A DNA stretch of 64,000 bases from Hirsutella rhossiliensis (taxonomy: Eukaryota > Ascomycota > Sordariomycetes > Hypocreales > Ophiocordycipitaceae). How positions within the stretch are numbered: the first letter of the stretch is position 1; each line of letters starts with the position of its first letter. The notes beneath the pieces were generated by a model. The model saw only the letters and a program-made list of their open reading frames with translations, had not been told where the DNA came from and did not search any database. The stretch is from the NCBI RefSeq assembly GCF_020360975.1, contig NW_025408684.1, positions 1,364,001 to 1,428,000 of the forward strand. Direction: 5' to 3'. This document shows positions 33,990-45,435 of this stretch, piece by piece. A program made the position numbers and the translations under genes.

Positions 33990-36129
33990 ATGGCATCCCC
34001 GTTGCAGTTCGCGTATCGGACCCAGAAGGCCATCGGCATCTTCGACGCCGCCCCGGTCTACGAGCCCCTCGCTGGCTTTTCCAAGCCCGAGGGCAATCTG
34101 CGCTGCTGCGCTTACTCGCAGTGCGGCCGCTTCTTTGCCTGGGCCTCGCCCGACTCCGTCACTGTCGTCAACGCCCTCACTGGACACCAAGTCCTCAGCC
34201 TGCCCATCGCCAATGTTTACGAGCTCGACTTTTCGCCTCTCGGCACCTTTGTCATCACCTGGGAGCGCCCGGCCAAGGACGAGGCCGGCGACGCGACCAA
34301 GAACCTCAAAATCTGGCGCACGACGGAAGAAGGCGTCGCCGGAGCCGACAAGCAACCATTGGGTCGCTTCGTGCAGAAGCAGCAGGGAGGCTGGAATCTT
34401 CAGTACACGGCCGACGAAAAGTACTGCGCTCGCCTCGTCTCCAACGAAGTCCAGTTTTTCGAGAGCCATGACCTCATCACCGTTTGGAACAAGCTCCGCG
34501 TCGAAGGGGCCGCCAATTTCGCCCTGGCGCCGGGAAGCCAGAACCATGCCGTGGCTGTCTTCGTGCCGGAACGCAAGGTATTCCACCCGTCCGTCTACAT
34601 GGCCTTTTTGACTTGCATTGCAAAGAGGAGCGGGATGCGTTTCAGTCATCGCTTGCTAACGTCTGCTTCCAAAGGGTCAACCGGCCGCAGTCAAGGTCTA
34701 TAATGTGCCAATGTTCCAGCAACCCATCTCGCAAAAGACCTTCTTCAAGGGCGACAAGGCTCAGCTCAAGTGGAATAAACGTGGCTCGAGCATCCTGGTG
34801 CTGGCTCAGACCGACGTCGACAAGTCTGGCAAGAGTTACTATGGTGAAACAACTCTCTACCTGCTCAGCACAAACGGAGCTTTCGATGCGCGCGTGACCC
34901 TCGACAAGGAAGGCCCAATCCACGATGTCTCGTGGTCCCCCAACTCTCGCGAGTTCGGCGTCGTCTACGGCTACATGCCAGCCAAGGCCACCATCTTCAA
35001 CGACCGTGCCGCCGTCAAGCACTCGTTCCCGCTCGCCCCGCGCAATACCGTCATCTTTGCACCCAACGGGCGCTTTGTGCTTGTCGCCGGCTTTGGCAAC
35101 CTCGCCGGGCAGATCGACGTGTACGACTCGGACAAGGACTACCGCAAGATCTGCACCATCGAAAGCGGCAACCCCAGCGTGTGCGAGTGGAGCGCTGACA
35201 GCCGGTACATCATGACGGCGACGACCTCGCCTCGGCTGCGTGTCGACAACGGCGTGAAACTATGGCACATCGGCGGCACCCTCATGTACAACGAAGACAT
35301 GGTCGAGCTCTACCATGTCGTGTGGCGCCCCGCAGCCGCAGAGACGACGGCCAGCGAGGACCCCCTCAAGACCGTGCCGACCCCCCACGAGTCGGCTACC
35401 GCATACCTCGGAACCGTCAAAACCCCGAGCAAGCCGGCAGGCGCATATCGACCTCCCGGGGCCCGAGGTCTTGCCACCCCGCTGCACTTCAAGCGCGAGG
35501 ACGAGGGCGGCGCCGCCCACCAGGTCAGCAACGGGACGTCCAACATAGGCCCGAACGGCTTTGGACGAACCCGTCGTGCAGTGCCTGGGGCCGAACCTGC
35601 CGATTCGTCTGCGCCGGCGAGGTCCGTACCCGGTGCCGAGCCCATCGACGGCGACGGTGCGTCCAGGAAGGCCAAGAAGAAGAGAAACAAGAAGGTCCAC
35701 CAGGAAGGGAGGATGGAGGCCGAGCCCAACGGCGGGGCCAGCCTTGCGCCTCCGGCTCACGAACGCGGTGCCGGTTCTGGAGGCGAAGGCCGCAGTCCTG
35801 ATAGGCGCGGCTCCGTCAACGGCAACGGCCGCGACTACCAACGAAACCGGCCAAAGCATAACGGCAGCAACCGCAATGATGCTCAATACGGCGTGCGTGC
35901 CAACACCGGGGCCTATGGTGGCGCCACCCCCCCTCAAGAGCCCACCGTTGCCGAGGCGGCGCAGAGCCCTGGTGCCAAGAAGATCCGTGGTCTTCAGAAG
36001 AAGATTCGGGCGATTGAGGACCTGGAGATGCGTCTGGCTGGCGGAGAAAAGCTCGAGGACACGCAGCTCAAAAAGATGAACACGAAAGGGGCTGTGCTGA
36101 AGGAGCTCGAGGCGTTGGAGGGGGAATAA
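33990..36129 (+). CDS. Eukaryotic translation initiation factor 2A
   Basis: GTP-independent initiator-tRNA-binding factor used in alternative or stress initiation. Two exons, 33990-34577 and 34675-36129, joined in phase 0 across a GTATTC...AAG intron with a GCTAAC branch site; 680 residues. The first 430 residues form the WD-like beta-propeller: the start reads LQFAYRTQKAIGIFDAAPVY, then CCAYSQCGRFFAWASPD, KGDKAQLKWNKRGSSILVLA, VSWSPNSREFGVVYGYMPAK and FAPNGRFVLVAGFGNLAGQ. KLWHIGGTLMYNED precedes the linker. The linker holds YRPPGARG and a basic stretch (SRKAKKKRNKKVHQEG). The C-terminus is the conserved helix KKIRGLQKKIRAIEDLEMR, reported to contact the ribosome or eIF2-type partners. I see nothing missing. 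Confidence 0.95.
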
Positions 36130-37074
36130 AAGGAAAAGGAGCTGTGTGTTTGTGTGCCGGAAACGGGTGTCATGTGGCGGTCGGGCGCTTTGGCTAGATG
36201 CTATGGAAATCTCGAGGGGCCCCATAGACTCGGATGAGAACGACGACTTGGACGGCGAGGGAGAAATCAACGTGGGCAGACTGAGTCTTGGACATGACTG
36301 TCATGGATGAAAGTGTTGGGCAAAGGCTGCGGAGACCTTGCCCGGTATCGGCCGACGAGGCTTGGCACAGGCGCGGGGAGAGGCTGCTCGCGGCGGGAGA
36401 GGGTTGATGGGCGAGGCACACACTGCCTGGATGACGACCATATGAGAGAAGGTGTCTGCTTAGTAGCCGAGCTGCCAAAGGGGCCACAGAATGTGACGAG
36501 CGCTCTCGGGCTGCCCCGGTCACTGTGTAGGACTTGAGCCATTCTTGGTGAATGTGTCGAGTCGCCAGATGTGATTGACCTATGCATAGGCTCGGGCATG
36601 TTTTCAAAGCCTGGGCTGGGACGACAGAATTGGATGCCGGTATAGCTGCTGGCCTAGTTGAAGCTTCGAGCGACATGGAGTTGCAACTCTCAAAGGGAAG
36701 CAACTTACGAAAGCTGCGGGCTTTGATATATTATACGCCAAGGTTTCCTTTGATTGCAGTTCTTCTCTTTTCCTGTTTTCCCCTTTCTCGCCCCCTCTTT
36801 TCCACTTCCACCGCTTCCACCGTCTTCCCTTCTCCTTCCCTCCTCTTTTCCACTTCCCTCCTCTTTTCCACTTCCTCTTCTTGTCCACTTCCACCTCTTT
36901 TCCACTCCCTCCTCGTTTGCACTTCCCCCTCTTTCCCTCTTTTCTTCCCTCACTAAGTTACCTCATCCCCTCCTTCCCCTCCTCCTCCTCCTCCTCCTCC
37001 TACCCCATCCCCGTTCCTATATCCGCACCAACACGTCGCCCGCTATCTTGCTTGATTCCTATTGCAAGCTCATC
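36130..37074. other. Intergenic with pyrimidine-rich minisatellite
   Basis: No gene recognised in the first 650 bases. From 36,794 to about 36,925 there are degenerate copies of CTCTTTTCCACTTCC on the plus strand, then a CTCCTC run, then the start of the orphan gene. Confidence 0.55.
36794..36925. repeat. Degenerate CTCTTTTCCACTTCC minisatellite
   Basis: Five or more imperfect units of about 15 nt, all pyrimidine on the plus strand except single A positions. Confidence 0.75.
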
Positions 37075-38610
37075 ATGTCGGGACAGGTCTTCCCCTTTGT
37101 CGAGGGGCCGACATTGCCAGACGACCCGTCTCAAGCGGTTCTCGCCTTGTCACCAGAAATCCAGGAAGCCATCGCGAAATGTCAGGTAACCGACAACAAC
37201 AAGCAACTCTCTCTTCAGTCCCTTGCGATGGAAGCCAAGGAACGGCTCATCACGCTGTTGGTCAAAGGAGCAATGCAAACGGTCGGGTTCCAGCCCGAAC
37301 TCTACAAAGAGTGCGTTGAGAGCACTGTCAAAAAGGCCTTGGCCACGAAGCTGCTCGACACGCAGACCCTGTCGAAGTGGCCGGGCAGTCGCTACATGAC
37401 CATATCATTGCAAAAGACGAGAAAAAGGACCAAGCTGGAGGGCAAACACTATTGCTTGACGGCGCCAGTCATACTTTGCGTCTATATACTCTTGCATTTC
37501 CGCAAGGTCACGAATAAACCAAACATAATGTCTCGGATGATCAATGAGCAATACATGCTGCCCAAACTGTCGACGGCAATCGAGCACCACACGCAGGTCT
37601 GTGGCAGGAGGAGGGTTTCGTACTTTGAAATCAGTCGTCCTCCGTTTGCCTCTGTTGATTCAGCGGGAACAGTGCCTGTTGATGCAAAGGAAGCAGCGTC
37701 GGCTGGTGCAGCGGGAACAGCGTCCGTGGATTCAAAGAAAGCAGTGCCCGTCGATGCAGCGGGAGCAGCGCCCTCGATGCCTCCCGGCCTTCCAGAGACC
37801 AAACGAGCGCAGGAAAGCCAGGCTGGTCCGATAGTCACTGCACAGCCTGTCGAGCCTGTGTCAGTTAGTCCGCCTCAGCCCGTGTCCGACACGGCCAAAC
37901 CAATCGATCAAACGGTCGCTCGCTCGCAGCCGGTAACTGGAGCTGGGCCTGGTGCTCCGGATCTAGAATCCGATGGCTCCACCCCCATCCCGAAGAATAC
38001 CATCATGGCACGCACCGAGGCGACGGACAAGCACGAAGCACTCCTGGATACCATCATGGAGCTTTGCGCCACGAAACGGCAGTTGAATGAAGAGAATGCG
38101 AATACAGCGCGGATGGTCAAGGCGCACAAGGCAAACGCCAGGCTCAGCCAGGGAATCGCAGCACGACTCGGTCGCAACTCGACAGTCCGACAAGACTATG
38201 AAGCCCTTGTCCACCACCTGGGACCGGCCTTTGAGGTGAGCGCGGGAGAAACCGGCGACCTGGTTGACTTCTTCCACCGGGCCAAGAATTGCGACGTGGC
38301 GAGCAGCACGACAGACTGCCTGGCCCAACTGGTCGTTGCGGTCCGGAGACTTCGTCGAAAGCCTACGGATAAATTGTTGCGCTTGATCGAAGGCAAGATC
38401 AGGACCCTGACCGACGCCGTGGGATCGGCTGAGTACTCGTTGCGGTTTGAGAGGCACGTCCAAGTCAACAACCTGGACTTGTTGCGCCAAGTCGACGATG
38501 AGATGGCTGCGGCAACCAGTCCGACCCTTCCATCTCCGGCCTTGAAGCGATCGCGGGCAAGCGAAGACTATGACACCGGGCATTATGGGCGTAAACGGCA
38601 TCGCAACTAA
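37075..38610 (+). CDS. Orphan protein with octapeptide repeats
   Basis: Unrecognised. Single open frame of 511 residues starting MSGQVFPFVEGPTLPDD. The N-terminal 110 residues look helical (EIQEAIAKC, MEAKERLITLLVKGAMQTVG). Residues 110-190 are basic and partly hydrophobic (LTAPVILCVYILLHFRKV) and might include an unspliced or degenerate segment. Residues 193-232 are five 8-residue units of type (S/P)VD(S/A)xxxx, encoded by 24-nt tandem DNA repeats at 37,651-37,770. A Pro/Val/Ser linker follows. The C-terminal 180 residues are helical and charged (TDKHEALLDTIMELCATKRQ, FERHVQVNNLDLLRQVDDEM), ending with a bipartite basic signal (KRSR, KRHRN) that suggests the nucleus. Codon third positions are less GC-rich than the neighbours, consistent with a young or transferred gene. 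Function unknown. Confidence 0.65.
   Translation: MSGQVFPFVEGPTLPDDPSQAVLALSPEIQEAIAKCQVTDNNKQLSLQSLAMEAKERLITLLVKGAMQTVGFQPELYKECVESTVKKALATKLLDTQTLSKWPGSRYMTISLQKTRKRTKLEGKHYCLTAPVILCVYILLHFRKVTNKPNIMSRMINEQYMLPKLSTAIEHHTQVCGRRRVSYFEISRPPFASVDSAGTVPVDAKEAASAGAAGTASVDSKKAVPVDAAGAAPSMPPGLPETKRAQESQAGPIVTAQPVEPVSVSPPQPVSDTAKPIDQTVARSQPVTGAGPGAPDLESDGSTPIPKNTIMARTEATDKHEALLDTIMELCATKRQLNEENANTARMVKAHKANARLSQGIAARLGRNSTVRQDYEALVHHLGPAFEVSAGETGDLVDFFHRAKNCDVASSTTDCLAQLVVAVRRLRRKPTDKLLRLIEGKIRTLTDAVGSAEYSLRFERHVQVNNLDLLRQVDDEMAAATSPTLPSPALKRSRASEDYDTGHYGRKRHRN
37651..37770 (+). repeat. 24-nt coding tandem repeat, five units
   Basis: Five consecutive 24-nt units with GATTCAGCGGGAACAGTG-type sequence, each coding eight residues, in frame with the orphan gene. 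Confidence 0.85.
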
Positions 38611-38888
38611 GTTGCTTTCCTATCGTATTCGACTCTGTCTTTGCGTTCTTTGATGATAGATACTATCTTGGGTGCCTTTTGCTTTTACATTGGTGATAGA
38701 CATGGTGAACTGTTCATGATGGGCGCTGGGCCAACAGAAAATGGGAGTAGCAACGGGTTGCAGTATCTAAAAAGAAGATTTTCAATTCGAAAGACGTTGA
38801 CCGACTTGCCCGGTTGGCGGAGGACATTCCGAGAGGACGCCAATGCGGACACTATATATAATCGAATTTGACCAGTACTTCCATCGGC

Positions 38889-38974
38889 GCCCGGTTAGCT
38901 CAATTGGATAGAGCGTGAGACTCTTACGGGAGCATGAAATCTCAAGGTTGCGGGTTCGACCCCCGCATTGGGCT
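38889..38974 (+). tRNA. tRNA-Lys (anticodon CTT) with 12-nt intron
   Basis: Full cloverleaf: acceptor GCCCGGT pairs with ATTGGGC (two G-T pairs), D arm GCTC with GAGC, anticodon stem TGAGA with TCTCA, T arm GCGGG-TTCGACC-CCCGC. The loop reads CTCTTA then a 12-nt intron (38,927-38,938) one base 3' of the CTT anticodon (38,923-38,925), the canonical position. A T-run at 39,000-39,008 can end polymerase III transcription. The 3' CCA is not encoded, as expected. Confidence 0.96.
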
Positions 38975-38999
38975 ATTCCTATACAATTCATGCCAGCTT

Positions 39000-39008
39000 C
39001 TTTTTTTT
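39000..39008 (+). terminator. Pol III T-run terminator of tRNA-Lys
   Basis: A run of eight or more T about 26 bases after the tRNA end. Confidence 0.6.
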
Positions 39009-39223
39009 CTTTTGCCCATTCTCTTTTTTTCAAGAAAACCACCAACTTCCAGAGAAGAATTATTTGCCTGCAGTCTTAAATAATTCGTTTAAAGTGAACA
39101 GCATATTTTACGAGCTATGCCACGACCACCTGCCACAAGACAAAAGGGGGAGCCGCTCTTTTCCTCGTCGACATCACCACCTCGCCCCTCGCTAGACTTG
39201 AGACAGCACCTATTCTCCGACGT

Positions 39224-41173
39224 CTAATCGCCCACGGCCTCGTTGCTGCCCCTTTCCGGCTGGTGGCGAGGGTGGCCGAAGCCTCTTGAGCGGCACGCTC
39301 CCCTCTCTGGCCTACGGGCCCTCTTGGCCTCTCTACTGTCCTGATCCTCTTGGAGCTGTCGAAGCACGCTGCTCCTGGCGCGAATCTTGCCCCCATATCG
39401 CCAAAAGACCAGGGGAATGGGAATCGTCACCACCTCGAGCAGGCCGAGCAGCGTGCCCGCCCACTGAGGCGTCAGCGACTCGTACATGCTGGGCCCGGCC
39501 AGCGGCAGCGTGCCGCCGAAGACGCTGCGGATGACGGCGTTGCCGGCCAGGGCGCTGGCGGCATAGACGTCGTAGGCGCCGGCCAGGTAGTTGCACCCGT
39601 AGATGAAGCTGAGCGTGTTGCCGAAGCCAAAGGGCACGCCGAAGCTGACGGGCACGGCCCAGTGGATGCTCGCGGGCAGGCAGGTCCACGCGAAGCCGAG
39701 CTGGCCGATGCTGGCCGAGACGGCGCCCATGGCCATGACGAGGGCCTGCGCCTCGGGCTGTGCCTTGCCCGTGGCAGGGTCGCGAGGCTGCGCGTTGATG
39801 AGACGGCGGAGGAGAGGCTCGGCCAAGATGGCGGCTAGGGTGCCGATGCCGATGCCGATAAACGCCAGGCCCGAGACACCGGGGCCCCAGCCGCGGTGCT
39901 GGGAAAAGACGATGGGGTATGCCACGAAGCAGAGGTAAAGGATGCCATAGACGATGGAGATCCTGCGGCCACGCGTCAGCATCTTGTTGCCTTCCGACGC
40001 CTTCAAACACCACACGAACCAGAGATTCATGAACCACAGGATGGGCTCTGTCGCAAACAGGACAAACGGCCGGCTCAGGTTGACGCGGAGCAGCTGCAAG
40101 GTCGAGACGCGCTGTTGGTCGTACCGGCACCACCAGCGCGGGTCGCCCGTCTGCCTGCGCAGGCGCGCGGCCTTGCGCTTCAAGATGGTGGGCGCGTACG
40201 TCTCCTTGACGGTCAGCATGAGGGCGACGCACAGGCCCGCCATGACGAGGACGATCCAGGTGGCCCATCTCCACCCCATGTGCTGGAAGACGAAGCCGCC
40301 GATGATGGGGCCCGTGACGGGGCCGTTGAAGGGGGCGACGGCAAAGAGCGACATGCTCCTGGCAAGATATTCGGGGTGGGACACGTCGACGACGCTGCCG
40401 GGGGCGTTGGAGATCATGACGGCCCCGAAGCAGGCCCTGTGTGGTCCGTGGACGGTTAGCAACGCAGAGGACGGGAACGGAAAAGGGGAAGGGGGGGGGG
40501 GCGCACTATGCACGGGGGAAGCAAAAGCGCGCACTCACCCGATAAACCGCACGGCGATAATGACGGTCAAGGAGCGAGCGAGGGCGCAGGGAACAATGAG
40601 GAGGGCCCAGACGGCCAGACAGACGAGGTAGACGACGCGGCGGCCGTACAGCTCGCTCAGCGGGGCGACGACGACGCTCCCGGCGGCCAGGCCGAGCAGA
40701 TAGGTGGTCAGGCCGAGGGTGACGAGCGTCGTCGAGGCGCCGAACTCGTCGACGAGGCCCGGGGCCGAGGCGTTGTAGCTGGTGCTGTACATGGTGGCGA
40801 CCCAGGAGCACAGCGAGACGACGGCGATGCACCAGCAGCGGTACCAGAGCGGCCAGCCCCGGGGGTCCTCGCCATTGCCGTCGTCGAGCGTGACCTCGAA
40901 GTCGGGCGCGAGGGAGGCGATGCTGGCGGCGCCGGCGTCAAGGCCCGAGGACGCGGGTGCTGGCTCGGGCTTGTCCGACGACAAGTCCTCGGTGCCCGGG
41001 GCTGCGGCCGGGACGGGCCGGCTTTGGAGTTTACAGGGGCCGAGGGCGGCGGACAAGGCCTGTGTGGGAGACTCGTCGCCGGAAGACGAGCTGCTGCACA
41101 TGGCCGTGGTCTGATCGGCCGGGCTCGGGCTCGGTGACGGCACGGCGCCTTGGAGATGCTCCTTGGGAGCCAT
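39224..41173 (-). CDS. MFS transporter, DHA1-type drug/polyamine proton antiporter
   Basis: Plasma-membrane exporter or importer of small molecules; substrate not predictable. Three exons on the minus strand, 41173-40539, 40436-40020 and 39962-39224; 596 residues. The N-terminal 110 residues are a Ser/Pro-rich cytosolic tail. Twelve membrane segments begin with WYRCWCIAVVSLCSWVATMY. Motif A appears as SELYGRRVVY after TM2-3, and the antiporter motif C as NGPVTGPIIGGFVFQHMGWR with a WRW ending. The central loop has RDPxT-like basic sequence, and EPILWFMNLW joins ISIVYGILYLCFVAYPIVFS once the 57-nt intron is removed, matching the DHA1 pattern. The C-terminal tail is basic (REAKRARRPERG). The second intron (39,963-40,019) is 3n and stopless, so an unspliced reading also stays open. 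Confidence 0.9.
39963..40019 (-). other. 57-nt stopless intron in the MFS gene
   Basis: GTTCGT donor, CGCAG acceptor. Splicing rebuilds a continuous membrane span; retention would insert 19 mostly polar residues into it. Confidence 0.75.
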
Positions 41174-43885
41174 GGCTGGATTTTGTCGACAACGGGTCGG
41201 ATTGCCCTCCCCCAGACTTGGTCTGTTCTATCCCGGCGGGCAGCAACAGATCAGCCAGGCGCGGCGTGATCATGATCAGATCCAACGTGTCCGAAGATGA
41301 TATATCCCACGGCGCGCAACTCCGAGCACCCTCGCCGATCTTCGGCCGACTCTTGCCCCCCCCCCCCGCCCCACTCGCTGGACCGAAGATGGCCTCGCAG
41401 CTCGGGTCGCGGGTGAGTGATATTACATACATGGCTACATAACGTTCGTACATAACCGGGTGGTACGAATGCATACAGTACACATACGTATGAGAAAGGG
41501 AAGAGGGCCAAAAAAAAGGGAAAAAGAGGGGAGAGTGGGTGGGCCTGGACAAGGGAAGGGTGTTTGTAGGTTCGAGCCGAGGAGGGATGGCCGGTCGTCG
41601 GTCCATTATTGGGCGCGAGAACGGTCCTGACTGCCGAGCACGGTGGTTCTCTTGGCTGCCGCTCGCGCATAGACAGCGGAGACAGGCAAAGGAGTGCTGG
41701 CATGTATGTATGTATGCATGCCGGCTGGGTATGCTCTGCAGTAGTCGTGGGCAGGCTGCAGGAGAGGGCGGCCGACGCTTTTCCCGCATGCCTGTTTGCA
41801 TCTCATCTCCTTGTCGGTCTGTTGCCGTCCTGTCCTTGATCCTCTCTCCGTGTCTCGCGTCTTTGGTCTCGATCCCCTGGCCGACCATGGCCGGCCGTCT
41901 CTTTTCGTCTTGAACGAGGCGCGCCCATGAGAGAGACCCAGAGCGCCCAACAAGGCAGGCGGACAATGCAGACAGACGGGGGCCCCATGGATGGGAGGAA
42001 TGGAGGGCGTTTGTTTGCCTGACCAAAGGCGGCGGCATTTCGTCTCGGCTCTTACTTTACCTACCCCCTTGTAAATAATGCTGTTCCGACGACGCACCCT
42101 CTGCAAGCCATGCCTCGACTCGGGCCGGAGCTCGCTGGGCCGACGACGACGACGACGGACGCTCCATCGATGACGGCCGGCATGGTTGTTGGTAAGCGCA
42201 GGGGTTCGGCGTCGCATCGAAGACCCGATGTGGCGGGTCCCCGAACCCGGCCGAGACTCGGAGCCCCGTTGTCGGCGGAGCGCCCCGCTGGCCGGCCCGC
42301 CCCCCCCCCGGCCCTCGACCCGTCTACCAGCATCGGACGATGCGGCTTTTTCCCACCCCCCCGACCCCATGGCGCCTCTGGCCCTTAGGTAACCACATAA
42401 GCAGCTGCTGCTCGTGTCTACATAGACGTACGTAATATGCCGCAGGCGCAGAGAAAAGAAAGGACGCTGTTGGGCCTGGACATGTCTGCCACCCCCTCCC
42501 CCCCCCCGCGGGCCTCCCCTGCCGCTGAGCGACCAGAGCCCGGACTTGCGGCGTGTCGTCGACGCTGCCGAGCTGCTGCTGAGCAAAAGCCGCCACCGGG
42601 CAGGCGTCGTGTGGCTTGCTCAGCCGCACCGCCTGCCTCCAGCAATATGCACGTTGCCTTGCATGCGTGTGGCGGCTGAAGCTCGACTGCCGATCCAACG
42701 GGTCGCTCGTCGCTCTACACTCTAATACAATACAGTTGTGCCATGGCGTTTGGCGCAGTCGGGTTCACGGCCGTGTCAGCAGTCCCCGACGCCAGCTCCG
42801 GGCTGCCTGCCGATGGACGCGCTTGCTTTCTTCGCCCCGATTGCTCTACGCTCGACCTCTGGTTTCAAGCCGAGTCGCACGCTGGCCCACGCCGGCCCAC
42901 GACCCTGACGCCGCGAGACGTGTTCAAGGACGCGAGCCTGGCCCAGCCGGCCCCCGTCGAGGCTGCGGCCGGGCCAACGCCAACGGGTCAAACCCGGGGC
43001 CCGTCCAGCTGCACCCAGAAGCGACACCAGCCTCCTCCCCCATCATCTCTCCCGCCCGCAACGGCCGGGGCCCCCAGGTCCTGCGCCTTGGTCCGTCGTC
43101 GACGGGCCCGGCGAGCCGACCGAGACGGGGGGAGCGGCCGACGTGTACGGAGCCCGACGAGAGCGCCCAAGCCCGACGGCTCCGAGCGAGAGATGCGGAA
43201 ACGAGGCAAGCCAAGGACCGCCCGCGGGCGTCGACACGGCGGCTGGGCGGGCAATTGGGGTTGGCCTGGTGCCGTGTCGCCTCGCGCTGGGCGCTGCGAC
43301 GCGGCCGGAGGCGGGCGGAAAGTGCCTGGGCCGCGCGCGCGGGCCGTCGGGGCGTGAAACAAAATCAAACAAGCAGGGGCGTCGGCCAACGGGCCGTGTC
43401 TGATATGCTCGACTCCAGCTCGGCAAGAAAGGGTCGGCTGAGGATCCGTCGTCTCGATGGAAGGGGAGGAAGAGGAAGGGGTGGTTGGGCGAGTGGCATG
43501 GACGGACTGACTGACTCCTTTACCCTCTGTCAGCTCTTCTCCATCCCTTGATTCCCCCAAACCCCGTGGCTCACTCACCGGTGCAGTCCGTGACGGAGCC
43601 ACCGCCACCCGTCCCCTCGCTGGCCATGCCAACCGCACGCCAACACATGCTCGGTCCCGCTGGCCTCGAGCGGCCATTCCAGACCCGGCCGGCATTGGCG
43701 TCGTCGGTCAAACAGTCGTCGACGCCGTCGAAGCCCCCCCAAAGGCCGCGTCGCCGCACACCGCCCTCCCGCTGTGTCGGCGCCTCGTCGACGGGAACCC
43801 CCCCCCCCCCCTGCAAGACATGTCGAGCGAGACAAGCGACGTGGGTGAGACATGCAGCGACGCCTGCGCGCTCGCGTGGCCAGGT

Positions 43886-43940
43886 AGCATGTATGTATTG
43901 TATTGTAATAATATTGTATGTATGTATGGAGTAATGTATG
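43886..43940. repeat. GTAT/ATTGT microsatellite
   Basis: Imperfect tandem GTATGTAT and TATTGTATTGTA units in the gene-poor interval. Confidence 0.75.
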
Positions 43941-44919
43941 TGCGCATGCACGGGAAGCATCCGACTTACAGGGCAGCCCAGCGTCCGTGGTGATGGGACA
44001 CGCACGAGGCGGTCAGCTCGTGTGCTTACACGCGGCAATTGATGAATGTGATTGATTGATTGATTGCCCAAGAAAAGGGCCCACGTCCGGTTCGCCAGTC
44101 CAGCACCGGCCTGTCCAAGGGCCCAGACCGGGGCAGACGCTTGGAGCATATTTGACTGGCGAGCCGTTTGCTAGTTATCGCCGTGGCAGATTCCAACGGC
44201 ATTCCGGAGCAGGCATCATCGATCCTCCTCCTCCTGCCGCAACCCATCATCCCGGCTCCCCTCCTTTGTTCCTCTTTTCTTATTTTCCTTTTTTCCATTT
44301 TTTTCTTTCAGCCAGGCAAGGTAGTAAACCTAATGTTACAAAGTAATAGGTTTGTTTACTTGGTAATGAATATACGCATTCACCCCATCCATCCCACCCC
44401 CACCCACCGGTGCCACCACCACCACGCCCCCTTCAATCTCCATGTCTCGCGTCCGCCCATGCCCACGTGTTGGGGCTTGTGTCTTGCTTGCTTCTTCATC
44501 TCTCCCTCCCCCTTTCGCCTCCGACGGCGCCAAACAAGGGGCTAACGAACGGTTGGCTGGCGCTGGAGCGTCGGAAGACGAAGGGCCGCGGCAAATGGTT
44601 CAATAACACGGCGAGCAGCATCATGGCATCGCGAGCTGCTGACAGTGACAGGATTGGGCATTGATCCCTCCTTGGTGGGCAACACTGCTCAATGCCGCGT
44701 CTGATGTTCGGCGCCATTGGCCGAGCGAATAATGCTCGCAATGAGGCCTGTGCATTGCATCGAGGCGGTATTTCTATCCCCGGTACCATTATTGCCCGCA
44801 ATGTAATTAACGGCCAGCAAATGCACACTGTATCGGCCGGCGTCTTGTTCGCTTTCTCACCCTTCCATCCTATCCCACCATGTCTCCACCATGTCTGCTG
44901 CCTACCTACTCACTCTCCC

Positions 44920-45000
44920 TCGTCTCATCTCCATTTCTCACTCCATCTCTCTCCATTTCTCTCTCCATCTCTCTCCATCTCTCCACATCTCCTTGACCGC
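44920..45000. repeat. CCATCTCTCT pyrimidine repeat
   Basis: Degenerate tandem copies of CTCCATCTCTCT / CCATTTCTCTCT. Confidence 0.75.
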
Positions 45001-45435
45001 CGCCTTCTCCGGACGACCTCCCCCTCCCCCCGGATACAAGCATCCGCCCTCTGGGTTTATCGCCGATGTTTCCCTCCATCAATCATTCATCAATGCCTCC
45101 ACCCCCTTCTCGTAGGCGGACCCCCGACAGCCAAGCAAACAGTGGACATTTCCGGTAGCGCAGCACAGTGTGCCTTTACTCGTTGCTGGGCCCTTCATGT
45201 GTTACCTCGGCACGCGGCAAGGGAATGAATCGCGCAACGCCTGCATCGACCTCACGAATCACGCCGCTCCAGCTCCCCCCTCTGCCGTATTCATCTCTGC
45301 CGGGAAAGTGGGAGCCCGTCTCTTCAGCTGAATAGTGTGACTGACTGGGCGGGAGAGTTCAATGTCCGTCGGCGACTACCAACCCGATTCCTGCATTGAT
45401 ATCCCCCGTGTACACCACGGACAGACTAAATGGCA

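Noticed and set aside
36900..37070. Extension of the orphan gene upstream of 37,075
   Set aside because: The in-frame upstream codons come from the pyrimidine minisatellite; the first credible start is at 37,075.
41031..42038. 335-residue minus-strand frame upstream of the MFS transporter
   Set aside because: It overlaps the true N-terminal exon in another frame and contains low-complexity sequence only.
42616..43551. 311-residue plus-strand frame in the gene-poor interval
   Set aside because: Arg/Pro/Gly/Ser-rich composition from GC content, with overlapping equally long frames on both strands and no motif.
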